Program-made: the position numbers and the translations under genes
Part shown: positions 1-10,323 of the stretch, piece after piece
How the letters are laid out: every line of letters begins with the position of its first letter
Numbering within the stretch: position 1 is the stretch's first letter
Notes under the pieces: generated by a model
What the model saw: only the letters and a program-made list of their open reading frames with translations
What the model was told of the DNA's origin: nothing
Databases searched by the model: none
Source: [Phialemoniopsis] sp. UDSM-2020
Taxonomy: Eukaryota > Ascomycota > Sordariomycetes > Thyridiales > Thyridiaceae
Assembly (NCBI GenBank): GCA_018873225.1
Contig: JAEILZ010000001.1
Coordinates: forward strand, 6,882,001-6,946,000
Reading direction: 5' to 3'
DNA: 64,000 nt

Positions 1-2176
1 TCCCGTCCAGCCTCGCCGACAATGCCCCGCCTCTGCTGCGCGACTGCTGCACCATTGTCAACGAGCTCGGCCACTATGTCACCGTCCTCAACGGGCCCGA
101 CCTGTCCCTCGCCGACAAGCGATTCCGCTGGATGGCCACCCGCCAGCACATGACCAAGCTGCGCTGGACGCTCGAGGGCTACAAGTCCGCATTGGGACTG
201 GCCCTGGACCTAGTCGGCATGTGAGTACCAACTTTTGTTTGAAACAAACCCCTACCTATTATTGGACAGGGATCCTTCTCCATCCCACACTTTCCACCCT
301 CCACCATGGAGAGGTACTGGAGAGCAAGAAAGCTGACAGGGTCTATTTTGTACAATAAAGAACTTCGACCCGCATCGGCGCCCTAGGCCAGACCGACCAA
401 GAGAGGCAAGCCGCCATTGACGCCTTCGTTCTCGATCCGGAAGCCAAGGACGAGCTGTCGCGCGTCCTCGCCGAGATCCGCCACCTCACCACCCGCTACC
501 ACGGCGGCGTCAAGCCCGGCAGCGTCGCCTACAGCCTGCAGACCTACCTCGACGCCCTCCAAGCCCAGGCCAACGACGCGGCTATCGTCCTGGGCGTGGA
601 CCAGTCCGCCGACGACGAGGCCCGCCAGTCTTCTTCCTCCAACGGCGACGCCCCCGACAGTGCCATTGACGTCAACGACGAGCCCAGCAGCGCCTTCCCG
701 GCCTTCAAGGAAGGGTCATCGTCGAGGCCACAGTCTCCGGGGGCATCCTCCCCGCCCATCCCGCCGGCGCGCCTGCACCTCCCCATCAACGAGATCGACG
801 AGCTGCTCGACGAGCTCGACGAGCTGCACGACCGCGCGCCCACGCCGCCGCCCAAGGCCCCGGCGCGCATGAACTCGCGCCGCAGCTCCGTCGTCATGTC
901 GCCCAACTACGAGCGCTGCTTCAGCCCGGCGCCCAGCGCCGAGCGCGCCAGGAGCGTGAGCCGCCCACCCTCGTCGCGCCTGAACGCGCCGGCCGTGCCG
1001 GGTCGCCATTCTTCCCTGCGCACGCTGAACCACTGGACCCCACCGGCCGTGGAGAAGCTCTACTGCGGGCCCGAGAGCGTCTACAGCGTGCGCATCACGG
1101 CGCAACCCCCGCCGTCCATCGCGCCGAGCACCACCAACACCGCGACGAGCAGTGCCACGAGGCAGGGCCGCATGGGCCGCTTCTTCGGCCACGTGCGCAA
1201 CGCCCTATCCGATTCCTCCAACAATAACAACAACAACACCGACCCCCGCCGCCCCTCGGTGACATCCTCCAACGACTCCGCTGTTGCAGCCCCGGCCCCG
1301 GCGGTGCCCACCCGCCGCAACAGCAGGCGCCTCTCCCTCTCCTTCAGAAAGTTACCCCTCTGGCGGTCCTCGTCCGACGAGCACGCCATCGCCGAGGACG
1401 ACGACGCCGACGCCCTCACGCCCCTCGGCCCGCCGGGCTCCGTCTTCGGCGTCGCCCTGACCAAGTCCATCAAGATCGCCCGCGGCTCCGCGCGCACCCG
1501 GCACACGGGCTCCGGGACATCGACGCGCGACTTCCCGCTGTGCGTCTGGAAGTCGTACACCTACATCAAGTCGTCGTCCCGGGGCGTCGAGGAGCCGGAC
1601 CTCTTCGGCCTCGAGCCCGACCCGGCCGCCCTGCGCCGGCTGCGCGACGTCTTCTCGCGCCCGCCGCACTACGGCGACGACTTCGAGTACGCCCTGCCCG
1701 ACGGCGGCCAGGAGCTCGACAGCCTCGGAGGAGACGAGCCAGAGTTTTCCGTGCACGACGCCGCGGCCCTGATCCTGTATTTCCTCTCGGAGCTGCCCCG
1801 CCCCCTCGTCTCCGAGGCCGTCGCCAAGCGCTGGATCGCGCTGTCGCGCCAGGCCTCGCAGCCCGGCACGCACGCGACGCGGCACGAGCAGTGCATCGAC
1901 TTCTGGGAGGAGGCGCTCGAGGGCGTGCGCGGCGCGCCCGCGCGCTCCCTGCTCAAGCTCCTGCTCGGCCTGTGGGGCGCCGTGGCCGACGCCGCCGAGA
2001 CCAACGACATGACGGCCGAGAGGCTCGCGGGCCGGGTGGTCAGGCCGCTCATGCAGCTACCGAAGGGCAGGTACGACACGGATTTCATGCTGGCGATCGC
2101 GTTCCTGATCCGGAAGCGGAGCGAGTACAACATGCTGCTTGCTGGGGAGGGGAGGAAGAGCAACGCCGCGTTCTGA
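1..2176 (+). CDS. RhoGAP-domain-like protein, 5' truncated by window edge
   Basis: This is the 3' part of a gene that enters from the left. Coding segments are 3..220 and 361..2176, joined over an intron 221..360 (GTGAGT...AAAG); the frame then runs open to TGA at 2176. The N-terminal piece is a helical region with LLRDCCTIVNEL and KLRWTLEGYKSAL, resembling the helical N-terminal domain found on many fungal STAND proteins (inference). About 300 Ser/Pro/Arg-rich, probably disordered residues follow, including an Asn run near 1220-1240. The last ~200 residues (from about 1530) read as a RhoGAP fold, with SELPRPLV and the late helix NDMTAERLAGRVVRPLM. RhoGAP proteins speed GTP hydrolysis by Rho-type GTPases. 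Here the usual arginine finger in EGIFR reads EPDLFG, so catalysis is doubtful and a binding-only role is possible. Confidence 0.8.
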
Positions 2177-2835
2177 GTTGGCTGAGAGGCACTGCGGGGA
2201 GGGACCCAGGTGGTTTTCCCGATCGATGATGATGATGATGGTAGTAGACCTCGACCCATGGACGATGACAGGGCTTCCCCCTCGTTTACATGTGTGTGTG
2301 GAAGAAAGAGATTTGTGTGTTACATTTCTCTTGATGGAAAACCAAAACAGATACCCAACTTGACGATTTCTTTCCTTATAAAGATACACCAACGCTTCGA
2401 TTTCATTTAGTACAGTGAATCAACGAATGCTACATGCATTATCATAATCACACATCATTTCGTCAGGGAAGCAAGTGAAGTGAAGAGAAAGGAATTACAA
2501 TCATTAATATTTCTTGTCCGTTTCAAACCCACACTGATGCTACTGAGAATCTGGGAAGCACAAAACTCCGTCCGATCCCTCGAGATCTAACATGACATGC
2601 ATCGACGCCTCATCCATCAATCTACCATACTTCCCCTCCTTCCACTAGACCGAATGGTCGACAAACAAGAAACCTACGCCGCCCATGATGCCTGATGATA
2701 CAGAAAAGGAAAACAAGTCTTCTTTTGTTTTCGCCCCGTACCAGTGTTCTCCCCGTCGTGTTGTTGTTTGATTGTTTATTGTTGATACATGGAATACCCA
2801 CCAACGACCCAGGTACATCCGTAAAAAAGACACTA
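2177..2835. other. Intergenic, convergent 3' ends
   Basis: The 3' ends of the RhoGAP-like gene and swr1 face each other here. A short GAT microsatellite lies at about 2222-2240, in the probable 3' UTR of the first gene. The rest is AT-richer than the flanks. I see no further coding signal. Confidence 0.6.
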
Positions 2836-5800
2836 CTACCGCTTCCGATGCTCCCTCTTCCTCTTGTTCTTGCCCTTCTTCTTGTCCTTGGGCAGCTCCA
2901 ACGCCGTGCCGGCAAGCTGCTCCGCCATCAGGCTCAGCATGTAATCGTCGATCGTGTGTATCTTCGTGCCCCAGGCGTTGTACTCGGGCGGCTCCTCCTC
3001 CTCGGCCTCTGCTCCCGCGGTCTCTGCAAACAGACCCAGGCCCGACTTGCCAGGCGCCTGCTGCTGCCCACCACCAATGCCGGACGGCGCGGCCGAGTTC
3101 TCGCGCGGCGTGCCCTGCCGAACGCTCGACACGCCCGAGCCCGTGGCGGGCGTCGCCTGCTCCGTAAAGTCGGCATCGTCCTGCGTGATCTCCTTCTCGG
3201 CCGCATGCGCGGCCGCGACGTCCTCGTTATCCTCGGCCTGCTCAAGCGCCCGGCCCGCCGTTCTCGTATCGCTCGTCTCGACGCCGCCCAAGACACGATC
3301 CATGGCCGCATTAGCCGCCTCATCGTCCTCGCCCAGCAGTCCACCGCCCTCACCGTCGCCGAGCACATCGCGCACAGAGACCTTGTTGAAGTAGTCTGTC
3401 GTGAACTCGCCCTCCTGGATGACCACGTCGTCGAGCATCTGCTTCTGCGACGCCTTCCTCAGAATGTTGGCCTCGATGGTGTGCTCGCTGACGAGCCGGT
3501 AAATGTGCACGTCGCGCGTCTGCCCGATGCGGTGACAACGGTCCTGGCACTGCTTGTCCATGGCCGGGTTCCAGTCCTGGTCGTAAAAGATGACCGTGTC
3601 GGCGCCCGTGAGGTTGATGCCCAGCCCGCCCGACCGCGTCGACAGGATGAAGCACGTGATGCGCGGATCGTTGTTGAAGCGGTCCGTCAGGATCTGCCGC
3701 TTCTCTACCTTGGTCGCGCCATCGAGCCGTAGGTACTTGTGCCCGTGTATGTTGAGGAACTGCTCGAGGATGTCGAGCACTTTGGTCATCTGCGTGAAGA
3801 TGAGAGCACGGTGACCTCCGGCTTGGAGTTTGCGCAGTAGCCTGTCGAGCGCCTGTAGTTTGCCGCAGTCGTATTGCAAGAGACGCCTATCCGGGAACTG
3901 GATGCTCAGGCGCATTCTCGCCTCGTGCCAGGGGTCTGCAGGGCGCTTCTTGTCCATGAACGGCACGTACTTGATGGGCGCAGCCAGCTTGAGGTCGTCA
4001 TCCTGGAACGCCTCAACGCCTTTGCGCCCGAGGATGAGCTCGTTCATATCTCGAGCAACAACCGCCGGAGTGACACAGGCAAACTTGGTGATCATCATCT
4101 CCATCGAGTCGGCGCGACGGTCGAGGGTTGGGATCATGTTTCGGAGCAGGAAGGAGTCGTTTTCGAACCACTCCATGACCTTCTTGGGGATGCGAGGACG
4201 CGGCTTGTACGGCCGCTGGTCAAGGCCGATGGTGAGAAAGTCGAGTAACCTCTTGCCATAGATGGGGCGTTGTTGGCGTCGCAGGGCATTGAGATACACG
4301 GCATGCTGCAGCTCTTCAAAGCGTCGCCATCGCGCTCCGCTCTCTAGGTAGACCAGGTTCGATCGTACTGTTCGAGGGTCGTGCTCGATATTGGCCTGCT
4401 GTGCCCGAGCCCGCTGTGCTTCCCTGAGGTCCGTTAGGGTTCTGTCGGCGCTGAGCTGGAAGATTTTGGCGGCTGTAATGTCGGATACATCCTCGTGTCG
4501 GGTCGGAATCAGGTTCAAAAAGTCAAGGCTGACCTGGCCCATCAGGTCCGGGGCGAATCTACGCTTGACTTCTAGCTCGGTGAAAGTGTAATCCGCCGCA
4601 ACCGATTTCGACATGCGGAATGAAGTCATGATGGGACGGTCCACAAAGAGGTCAGGGTGGTTGCACACCTTGCGCAACTGCATCAGACAGTTGATGATGG
4701 AGAGATAATTGCCAGAGGCCAGGGTCGCGCGCGTGTCTGTACGGGACAAGAAGCCATCGTACAGCTCGCGCTGTCTTTTTGACAATCGGCAGAATTCCAC
4801 GTGCTCGTACTTTGCTGGCATCTGCTTTTCAACATCGGCCTTGAGACGTCGCAACAGATAGGGCCGGAGGACCTGATGTAACTTTGTGATGAGCGCGCGC
4901 GCTTCCTCGTCCATCTGCTCGCGGCCGCTCTCGAGGATCTGAGATTCGGGTTTGCCGAACCACTCGTGGAACTCGCTCAGATCAGCGAAGCCGCCGACGC
5001 CGTTTTCGGACGGCGTCAAGAAGAACAAAAGCGACCAAAGCTCCGTCAGGTTGTTTTGCAACGGCGTACCGGTCAATAGCAGCCGCGAGTGTGTGTTAAA
5101 TCCAAGCAAAGTCTGCCATCGCTGCGATTTGAAGTTCTTGATATTGTGAGCCTCGTCAAGAATCATGTAGTGCCACCTTCGTCGCTTGAACACCTGGGCG
5201 TCTTGCAGCACCAGTTGGTATGAAGTGATGCAGACATTCCACATGTCGTCGTCTTTCCAGCCAAATCGCTTCCGCTTCCTCTCGTCCTGATTGCCGTAAT
5301 AGGTGAGTATTTTGAACCCCGGACACCACTTCTTGAACTCCATCTCCCAATTGAGCATGACCGAGGTTGGCACAATGACCAAGTGTGGGCCCCAGACCTG
5401 GTGGTGACACGCGAGGTGGGCCAGCAGTGCGATCGTTTGGATTGTCTTGCCAAGGCCCATCTCGTCCGCCAGGATGCCATTGGTCTTATTCGCGTAAAGC
5501 CCAGCCAGCCAGTCCAAACCGTAGTGTTGGTATTCACGCAGTGTTCCGCGTAGCAGGAATGGTACTTCGGTTTTAGGTCCAGTTGTTTGCGGGGATGTAG
5601 ATCTGCTAGTCTCCTTGGGTGGCTCAAGCCGCTCAATAGATGATGTGGTATCAACCTCGGAGGGTTTGGTGTCAGAGGTGCGCGGCGACGGGCTTCCATC
5701 GGGGCTCACGATATTGGTGACGGCGTCAGTCTCGGGGCTGTGTTGCTTAGTCTCCGAGGCAGGCGCGGTGATCTCGACATCGGGCACATCGGTCGTGGCA

Positions 5801-8235
5801 TCCTTGGGCATGGCGTCCGTCATCTCCACGTCTATGTCTGCTTTGGCGGGTTGGCTCTCATTCTTCGCGTCGGCCGTATCTGGCTGAAGGGTCGCTTGGG
5901 TAGAGGTCTCTTCGTCAGCTGCTGCAATCTTCTCAGGCTCGGTCTTCATCGCCGACACCTCCACAGCATGGGTACTCTCCAGAGTTTCAGCAGTACTTGT
6001 GCCATTGGTCAGAGGTTTCTCTAGTGTTTGGTCGACAGGCGGCGTTTGCTCGGTAGAGATTTCAGTTGCCTTTGAAGGAGGAGGAGCTGATGGCGTGTCC
6101 AGAGCCTCTTGGGAAGGCGGTCCGACTGGCTCTTCGACCGTCTCGTCTTGGGCTTGCGGTTCTCCAGTCGGCTCCGCGTCGGCCATCTCGACATCAGCAT
6201 CGGCAGGTGGCTCAGAAACGTCCTCGTCTCCTGGGGCATCCTCCTGCATCTTCTTGAGCTCTGACTTGCCAAAGAAAAGGCCCAGCAGGCCACCCTGACC
6301 GGCGTCAGATTCAGAGTCTGAATCTTCCGCATCACCATCGGAGCCCTCTTCGTCATCGTCGCTATCCATGTCGGTCGAGCCCATATCATCGTCCATGTCC
6401 ACTGATTCATCACTCGTGTCGTCTTCGGGGACATCGGTAGTCGTGTCTATCCTCCGCGCTGCATCGTCGTCATCATCATCACCATTGTCCGCGGCATCGG
6501 CTTCGAGGCTGGGCAGATTCGAGTACTTTTCGCGCAACTGCTCTTGGGTAAGGCCCTCGTCGGAGAGTAGAGACTTGGCGTCTTCCTCGTCCTCTGACGA
6601 AGTCATGTTGTCTTCATCGTCGTCTTCGTCGTCTGAGCCGGCGTCCGAGCCCATGTCCTCGTCGGAATTGGCAAGAGAGTCTTCATCGTCGTCGGACAAA
6701 TCGTCAAAGCCGTCCATCGTAGAGATGTCCTCGGAGTCGAGGTGAAGCTGCCTGGCCGCCAATTTTTGCTGCGAGAAGTTGACGACTTCCTGCAGGGCGG
6801 CCTGCACCCGCTTCTGCTCCTCTGCCTCCCACTCTTCTAGGCGCCGCCGATTGATCTCGGCCTTGACATTTTCCCAAGTGCCAAACATGGCTCTGGTGAC
6901 CATACGGTAGCGGCCTTGCCACAACTTACGTGCCTCGGCCTCGATCTCCTCCTGACTCTTTGGCTGTCGTCTTTTCCATTCGTCTCGGCAAGCTTCAGCA
7001 AGTCTCTTTGCAGTCGAGCGATGACGATTCTGTTCTATCAGTAAGAGCCTTCTGAAGTTGGCCATGGCCTTGACGAGATGGTCCGTATGTGCCCATTGGC
7101 GCGGTGGTTCCTCGGCAGGTTCGGGCTCGAAAGCAGAGCACCTGCCCGCCGTCAAGAGACCGCCCTCATCTGCCTCCTCCTCGATACGTGTAATGATTGC
7201 CGCTTCTCTGATTGCTACCTCTTCTGTGATGCGGGGACCATCCTCCGATGCCATCAAGCCACCCTCCTCTACCGGCACATCTGCGGCAGCCTCAAAGTAC
7301 TCCTCAAAAGAGGGGCCGAGCTTGGGCTTTAACCTGGCTTGTAAGGGGTGGACGAGGGGTATTGTCGATGACCTAAAGCGGATTCGGGGGGTAGTTCGCG
7401 TCGGGACCTCCTCCCTAAGCTCATGTCTCGACGACGACTTGATGGGTGTGGCATGGTCGCGTGTTTGCCGGGAGCTTCGTCGCGTGCCTGCTCGCGGGGA
7501 TGTGGTAGGGGGAGGTGAGGGAGATCGCCTTCGCGTTCGAGTTGAAGATCTCGACTCTTGTGGCGGGGGTGCGCGGCGCGATGATGTTCTTGTAGGCTGA
7601 GCGGCGGGCTTTGCCGGTGCTGCCTTGCCGGCAGAGGTAGGGCGTCGTGAAGAGGCAGATGTTGTGTTACCGCCGCGAGGGGGTTGTTGGGCAGCGCTAG
7701 GCTTGGTCTTGACATCCTCAGCCTTTACGCCGTGGAGAGCCCGACGCGTTATTCGCTTGTCGCTGCTCTGCATTTCCAGAGGCACAGTGTTGATGCGGCC
7801 AGATTTCCGCCGGCCGCCCTCGGTGAAGGACGTGGGGCCCTCGGCCTCGATCCTCTTCCATGGCGGAGATATGGGTTTAGGCCGGCGAGGTGTGGTCTTG
7901 GGAGGGGTGGAGGGATCCTGGACTCGTCGTCTTTTGGAAGGGCGCTCGCCGTCTTCGGCGTCATCGTTGCTTGCGTGGCCGTTGGTCTGGGGCTCCTCGT
8001 CCCCGTCGAACGTGACCTTGGGCTCGGACGGGCTTTCCAAGTTGTCGGCAGACGTAGTTATCTCGGGAGGGTCTGATAATGCGGGCGATTCGGCCTTTGT
8101 CTCGGGACCGTCGCCATTGGTTTCGTGGGGCTTGGGCGATGATATTTGCGCGTCGAGGTGGCCATTTGGGGTGGTGGCAGCCTCACCGGGACCTGGGTTT
8201 GTCTGGGTTGGCCCGGGAGACGCGATCCCCGTCAT
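2836..8235 (-). CDS. swr1: SWR1 chromatin-remodelling ATPase (INO80/SWR1 family helicase)
   Basis: Single-exon gene of 1799 residues, encoding the catalytic subunit of the SWR1 complex, which exchanges nucleosomal H2A for H2A.Z in the nucleus. Order: a basic, Ser/Pro-rich N-terminus; an HSA-like segment (about residues 380-480, starting near RQWAHTDHLVKAM) that docks actin-related proteins; a long acidic Asp/Glu/Ser region; ATPase lobe 1 with DEMGLGKT near residue 925 and the DEAH box (LDEAHNIKN) near 1027; a long insertion (about 1185-1460) typical of split INO80/SWR1 ATPases; lobe 2 ending in DRCHRIGQTRDVHIYRL near 1570; and a Lys/Arg-rich tail. The first ATG in frame is at 8235 (A at -3); the open frame reaches 8334, but the codon there is TTG. 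It is divergent from the complex I subunit gene, with a 700-bp shared upstream region. Confidence 0.95.
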   Translation of the reverse strand: MTGIASPGPTQTNPGPGEAATTPNGHLDAQISSPKPHETNGDGPETKAESPALSDPPEITTSADNLESPSEPKVTFDGDEEPQTNGHASNDDAEDGERPSKRRRVQDPSTPPKTTPRRPKPISPPWKRIEAEGPTSFTEGGRRKSGRINTVPLEMQSSDKRITRRALHGVKAEDVKTKPSAAQQPPRGGNTTSASSRRPTSAGKAAPAKPAAQPTRTSSRRAPPPQESRSSTRTRRRSPSPPPTTSPRAGTRRSSRQTRDHATPIKSSSRHELREEVPTRTTPRIRFRSSTIPLVHPLQARLKPKLGPSFEEYFEAAADVPVEEGGLMASEDGPRITEEVAIREAAIITRIEEEADEGGLLTAGRCSAFEPEPAEEPPRQWAHTDHLVKAMANFRRLLLIEQNRHRSTAKRLAEACRDEWKRRQPKSQEEIEAEARKLWQGRYRMVTRAMFGTWENVKAEINRRRLEEWEAEEQKRVQAALQEVVNFSQQKLAARQLHLDSEDISTMDGFDDLSDDDEDSLANSDEDMGSDAGSDDEDDDEDNMTSSEDEEDAKSLLSDEGLTQEQLREKYSNLPSLEADAADNGDDDDDDAARRIDTTTDVPEDDTSDESVDMDDDMGSTDMDSDDDEEGSDGDAEDSDSESDAGQGGLLGLFFGKSELKKMQEDAPGDEDVSEPPADADVEMADAEPTGEPQAQDETVEEPVGPPSQEALDTPSAPPPSKATEISTEQTPPVDQTLEKPLTNGTSTAETLESTHAVEVSAMKTEPEKIAAADEETSTQATLQPDTADAKNESQPAKADIDVEMTDAMPKDATTDVPDVEITAPASETKQHSPETDAVTNIVSPDGSPSPRTSDTKPSEVDTTSSIERLEPPKETSRSTSPQTTGPKTEVPFLLRGTLREYQHYGLDWLAGLYANKTNGILADEMGLGKTIQTIALLAHLACHHQVWGPHLVIVPTSVMLNWEMEFKKWCPGFKILTYYGNQDERKRKRFGWKDDDMWNVCITSYQLVLQDAQVFKRRRWHYMILDEAHNIKNFKSQRWQTLLGFNTHSRLLLTGTPLQNNLTELWSLLFFLTPSENGVGGFADLSEFHEWFGKPESQILESGREQMDEEARALITKLHQVLRPYLLRRLKADVEKQMPAKYEHVEFCRLSKRQRELYDGFLSRTDTRATLASGNYLSIINCLMQLRKVCNHPDLFVDRPIMTSFRMSKSVAADYTFTELEVKRRFAPDLMGQVSLDFLNLIPTRHEDVSDITAAKIFQLSADRTLTDLREAQRARAQQANIEHDPRTVRSNLVYLESGARWRRFEELQHAVYLNALRRQQRPIYGKRLLDFLTIGLDQRPYKPRPRIPKKVMEWFENDSFLLRNMIPTLDRRADSMEMMITKFACVTPAVVARDMNELILGRKGVEAFQDDDLKLAAPIKYVPFMDKKRPADPWHEARMRLSIQFPDRRLLQYDCGKLQALDRLLRKLQAGGHRALIFTQMTKVLDILEQFLNIHGHKYLRLDGATKVEKRQILTDRFNNDPRITCFILSTRSGGLGINLTGADTVIFYDQDWNPAMDKQCQDRCHRIGQTRDVHIYRLVSEHTIEANILRKASQKQMLDDVVIQEGEFTTDYFNKVSVRDVLGDGEGGGLLGEDDEAANAAMDRVLGGVETSDTRTAGRALEQAEDNEDVAAAHAAEKEITQDDADFTEQATPATGSGVSSVRQGTPRENSAAPSGIGGGQQQAPGKSGLGLFAETAGAEAEEEEPPEYNAWGTKIHTIDDYMLSLMAEQLAGTALELPKDKKKGKNKRKREHRKR

Positions 8236-8935
8236 AGTTTTCGGTGGGTGGAGGGAGGAAGGAGGGACCGCGATCTCGACCAAATTTGCATTTGACGAGC
8301 TCAAAATTATGTCGGGAGAAAGGTACGGATTCAAGGGGTTGGTATTTGAATTTTGCGCATGTTTGGAGCACTGTAGCGCTGGCCAGAGGCAGAAAGGGAT
8401 GGAAAGTCGTCGTCTGCTAGCAAAAGTTTGAAATTCTCAAAATTCACGTTGCCAGTGTTGCCTTTGGGGGAAGCTCCCCGTGCCAGCTGTACTGTCAATC
8501 TGCTAATGTGGTGGTAATCCCTCCCTGAGGTAATCATTTTACGGTGGGTCGTGGTGGCACGCACGCGTGCACACTCGGTACCTAGGTAAGTACCTAACTT
8601 GCTAGCTGGCTCCCTACTGAGGGATGGCCCGTGCATTCACCCATCACTCCATCCATAACACCCATCTCTACGCCTCAGGCAACCAGGCATCACAAACTCT
8701 GGAGCAGGCCAGACAGCACGGCTCCACCAATCACTTCTTCGGCAAACATCATCAACCTCGAATTTCCCACGACCCGTGAACCACTCCATCGCCAATTGGC
8801 ATCCCTTCCTTTTATCGACTGCATTGCGGCTTACGACTTGGCCAAAGTGAGTCAATTGCTCCCAACACAGACCTCCTGCTCAGTTGGTCGCTTCCTCTCC
8901 TTCCACGAGCCATGCTAACGTAACGCCCAAAACAG
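8236..8935. promoter_or_regulatory. Divergent upstream region of swr1 and the NDUFB8-like gene
   Basis: These 700 bp separate two divergently transcribed genes and must hold both promoters. There are short repeats such as GGTACCTAGGTAAGTACCTA near 8577-8597. No open frame longer than chance is present, and I cannot name a specific operator or TATA element. Confidence 0.5.
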
Positions 8936-9600
8936 ATGCTGTCTCGACGGGCTGCTACCGCCGCTCCCTTGCGGCAAGCTGCCGTCGCAGCTCGCCGACT
9001 CCCCATGATCCAACAACGGACATTCATCCCTCGCCAGATCAATGATCCCGCGATCACCGAGCAGAAGTACCCCGCCTACCCGTCTTTGACCGAGGCTGAG
9101 GACCCGAACCAGGTACGACCGGCCCCCGCAAAACCTTCTTCTTTGCGCGCACCTGCAACATGTACTGACTGGTTATACTTTTGTAGAACGGTGGTTTCGT
9201 TCAGCCTCCGCCCATCAAGCGCCAGTTCCGGGACCCCCATGCCGACTGGTGGGACAAGCAGGAGCGGAGGAACTACGGCGAGCCCGTTCACGAGGACCAC
9301 GACCTGCTCGGCATGTTCACCCCCCACGAGTATACCTGGGTTGCTCCTGGCAAGGGCCTGGTTCAAGTCGGCGCTTTTATCGTTACTTTCCTCGGTGTCC
9401 TCTTTGTCATCAAGCAAACCTACCCCGACAAGCCCGTATACCCCCGAGAGTTTGAAGGTGGACTGGAGAGGGAACTGGGCGGCTCTGGAGCCACTCGGGT
9501 AAGTCGTGTCCGTGCTCCCTGTGTCTCTTTTACTTGACTAACCCTCCCCTTCCAGGCAAGAGCACCGGGCGACCCTGAGCCTTACCAGCAGGAGGAGTAG
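8936..9600 (+). CDS. Mitochondrial complex I accessory subunit, NDUFB8/ASHI family
   Basis: Three exons, 8936..9112, 9187..9498 and 9556..9600, give 177 residues, close to the family's usual length. The first ~28 residues are Arg/Ala-rich without acidic residues (MLSRRAATAAPLRQ), a typical mitochondrial presequence. The core has WWDKQERRNYGEPVHEDHD, which aligns by eye with the WGEP-H segment of animal NDUFB8. One membrane helix follows (GAFIVTFLGVLFVIKQTYP), then PDKPVYPREFEGGLERELGG. The role is a structural accessory subunit in the distal membrane arm of NADH:ubiquinone oxidoreductase. Introns are 74 and 57 nt with GTACG and GTAAGT donors. The assignment rests on motif resemblance and topology. 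Confidence 0.85.
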
Positions 9601-10323
9601 AGGTGGTGGAGATCTGTACATAAATCTGTAGCTGCTAGAAAGACAGCCTTCGTGCGCAAGTTTGTGGATTCTCTGTTTGTGTTGGGTGTGAATGCGACGA
9701 TCCTGAGCGACAATCCTTCCAAATGACGCCACCGGAAGAGAGAAAGTGGTGAGAGCAAGACCGAAGTCACCCTCGGCCGATGCGAAGGTTATTGAACAGC
9801 CCCTTCCGGCCATCTAAGGTTTGCAGAATCACGGTAGCTCAAAAACCTTGGTGAATGCTCCTGGAGAGCGAAAATGTCTGCCGATTACCTTTGGTTCGCC
9901 TGAGGACACATTTGGGGTTTGGGAGTCAGTGGAAAGAATCCCCGCTGGATTTTGCTCAGTCTACGCACGGAAGGGCTTGTGTCTGCACTCACTACCAAAA
10001 ACCCGCCTGCTTTCTCATTTTTCCTTCTCTGTTCCAAGCTCATATTTTCTTTCGAGAGACTGCAGTTAATTAAAGGTGGTAGGTGAGGTAGGTACCTAGT
10101 CTATAGGTACCAAAAGACTTCGCGTCGTCCCCGTCCTTAACTTACGAACCCCCCCTCCGTCTCCGACACAGCCAGCTTCCGCTTCTCCTCCATCCCTCTC
10201 CTTTCTCGCGTTCCAGACTCTTCATTTTGCGAGTCTTCTTCTCGAGACAATCACCCCTCTCTGCATCCTTTTGACGAGACAACACATCTGGTGCATCACG
10301 AACTCGGCATTGGCTACTTCAAA
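9601..10323. other. Intergenic region
   Basis: 3' UTR of the NDUFB8-like gene, then the upstream region of the next gene. CT-rich tracts at about 10140-10210 are typical of filamentous fungal core promoters. A perfect small inverted pair, GGTACCTAGTCTATAGGTACC, lies near 10091-10111. No coding signal. Confidence 0.5.

Noticed and set aside
2695..3732. 345-codon plus-strand frame opposite swr1
   Set aside because: A shadow of the swr1 codon bias; Leu/Arg-rich with no domain.
8236..8334. Extension of the swr1 product to 8334
   Set aside because: The codon there is TTG; the first ATG is at 8235 with a favourable -3 base.
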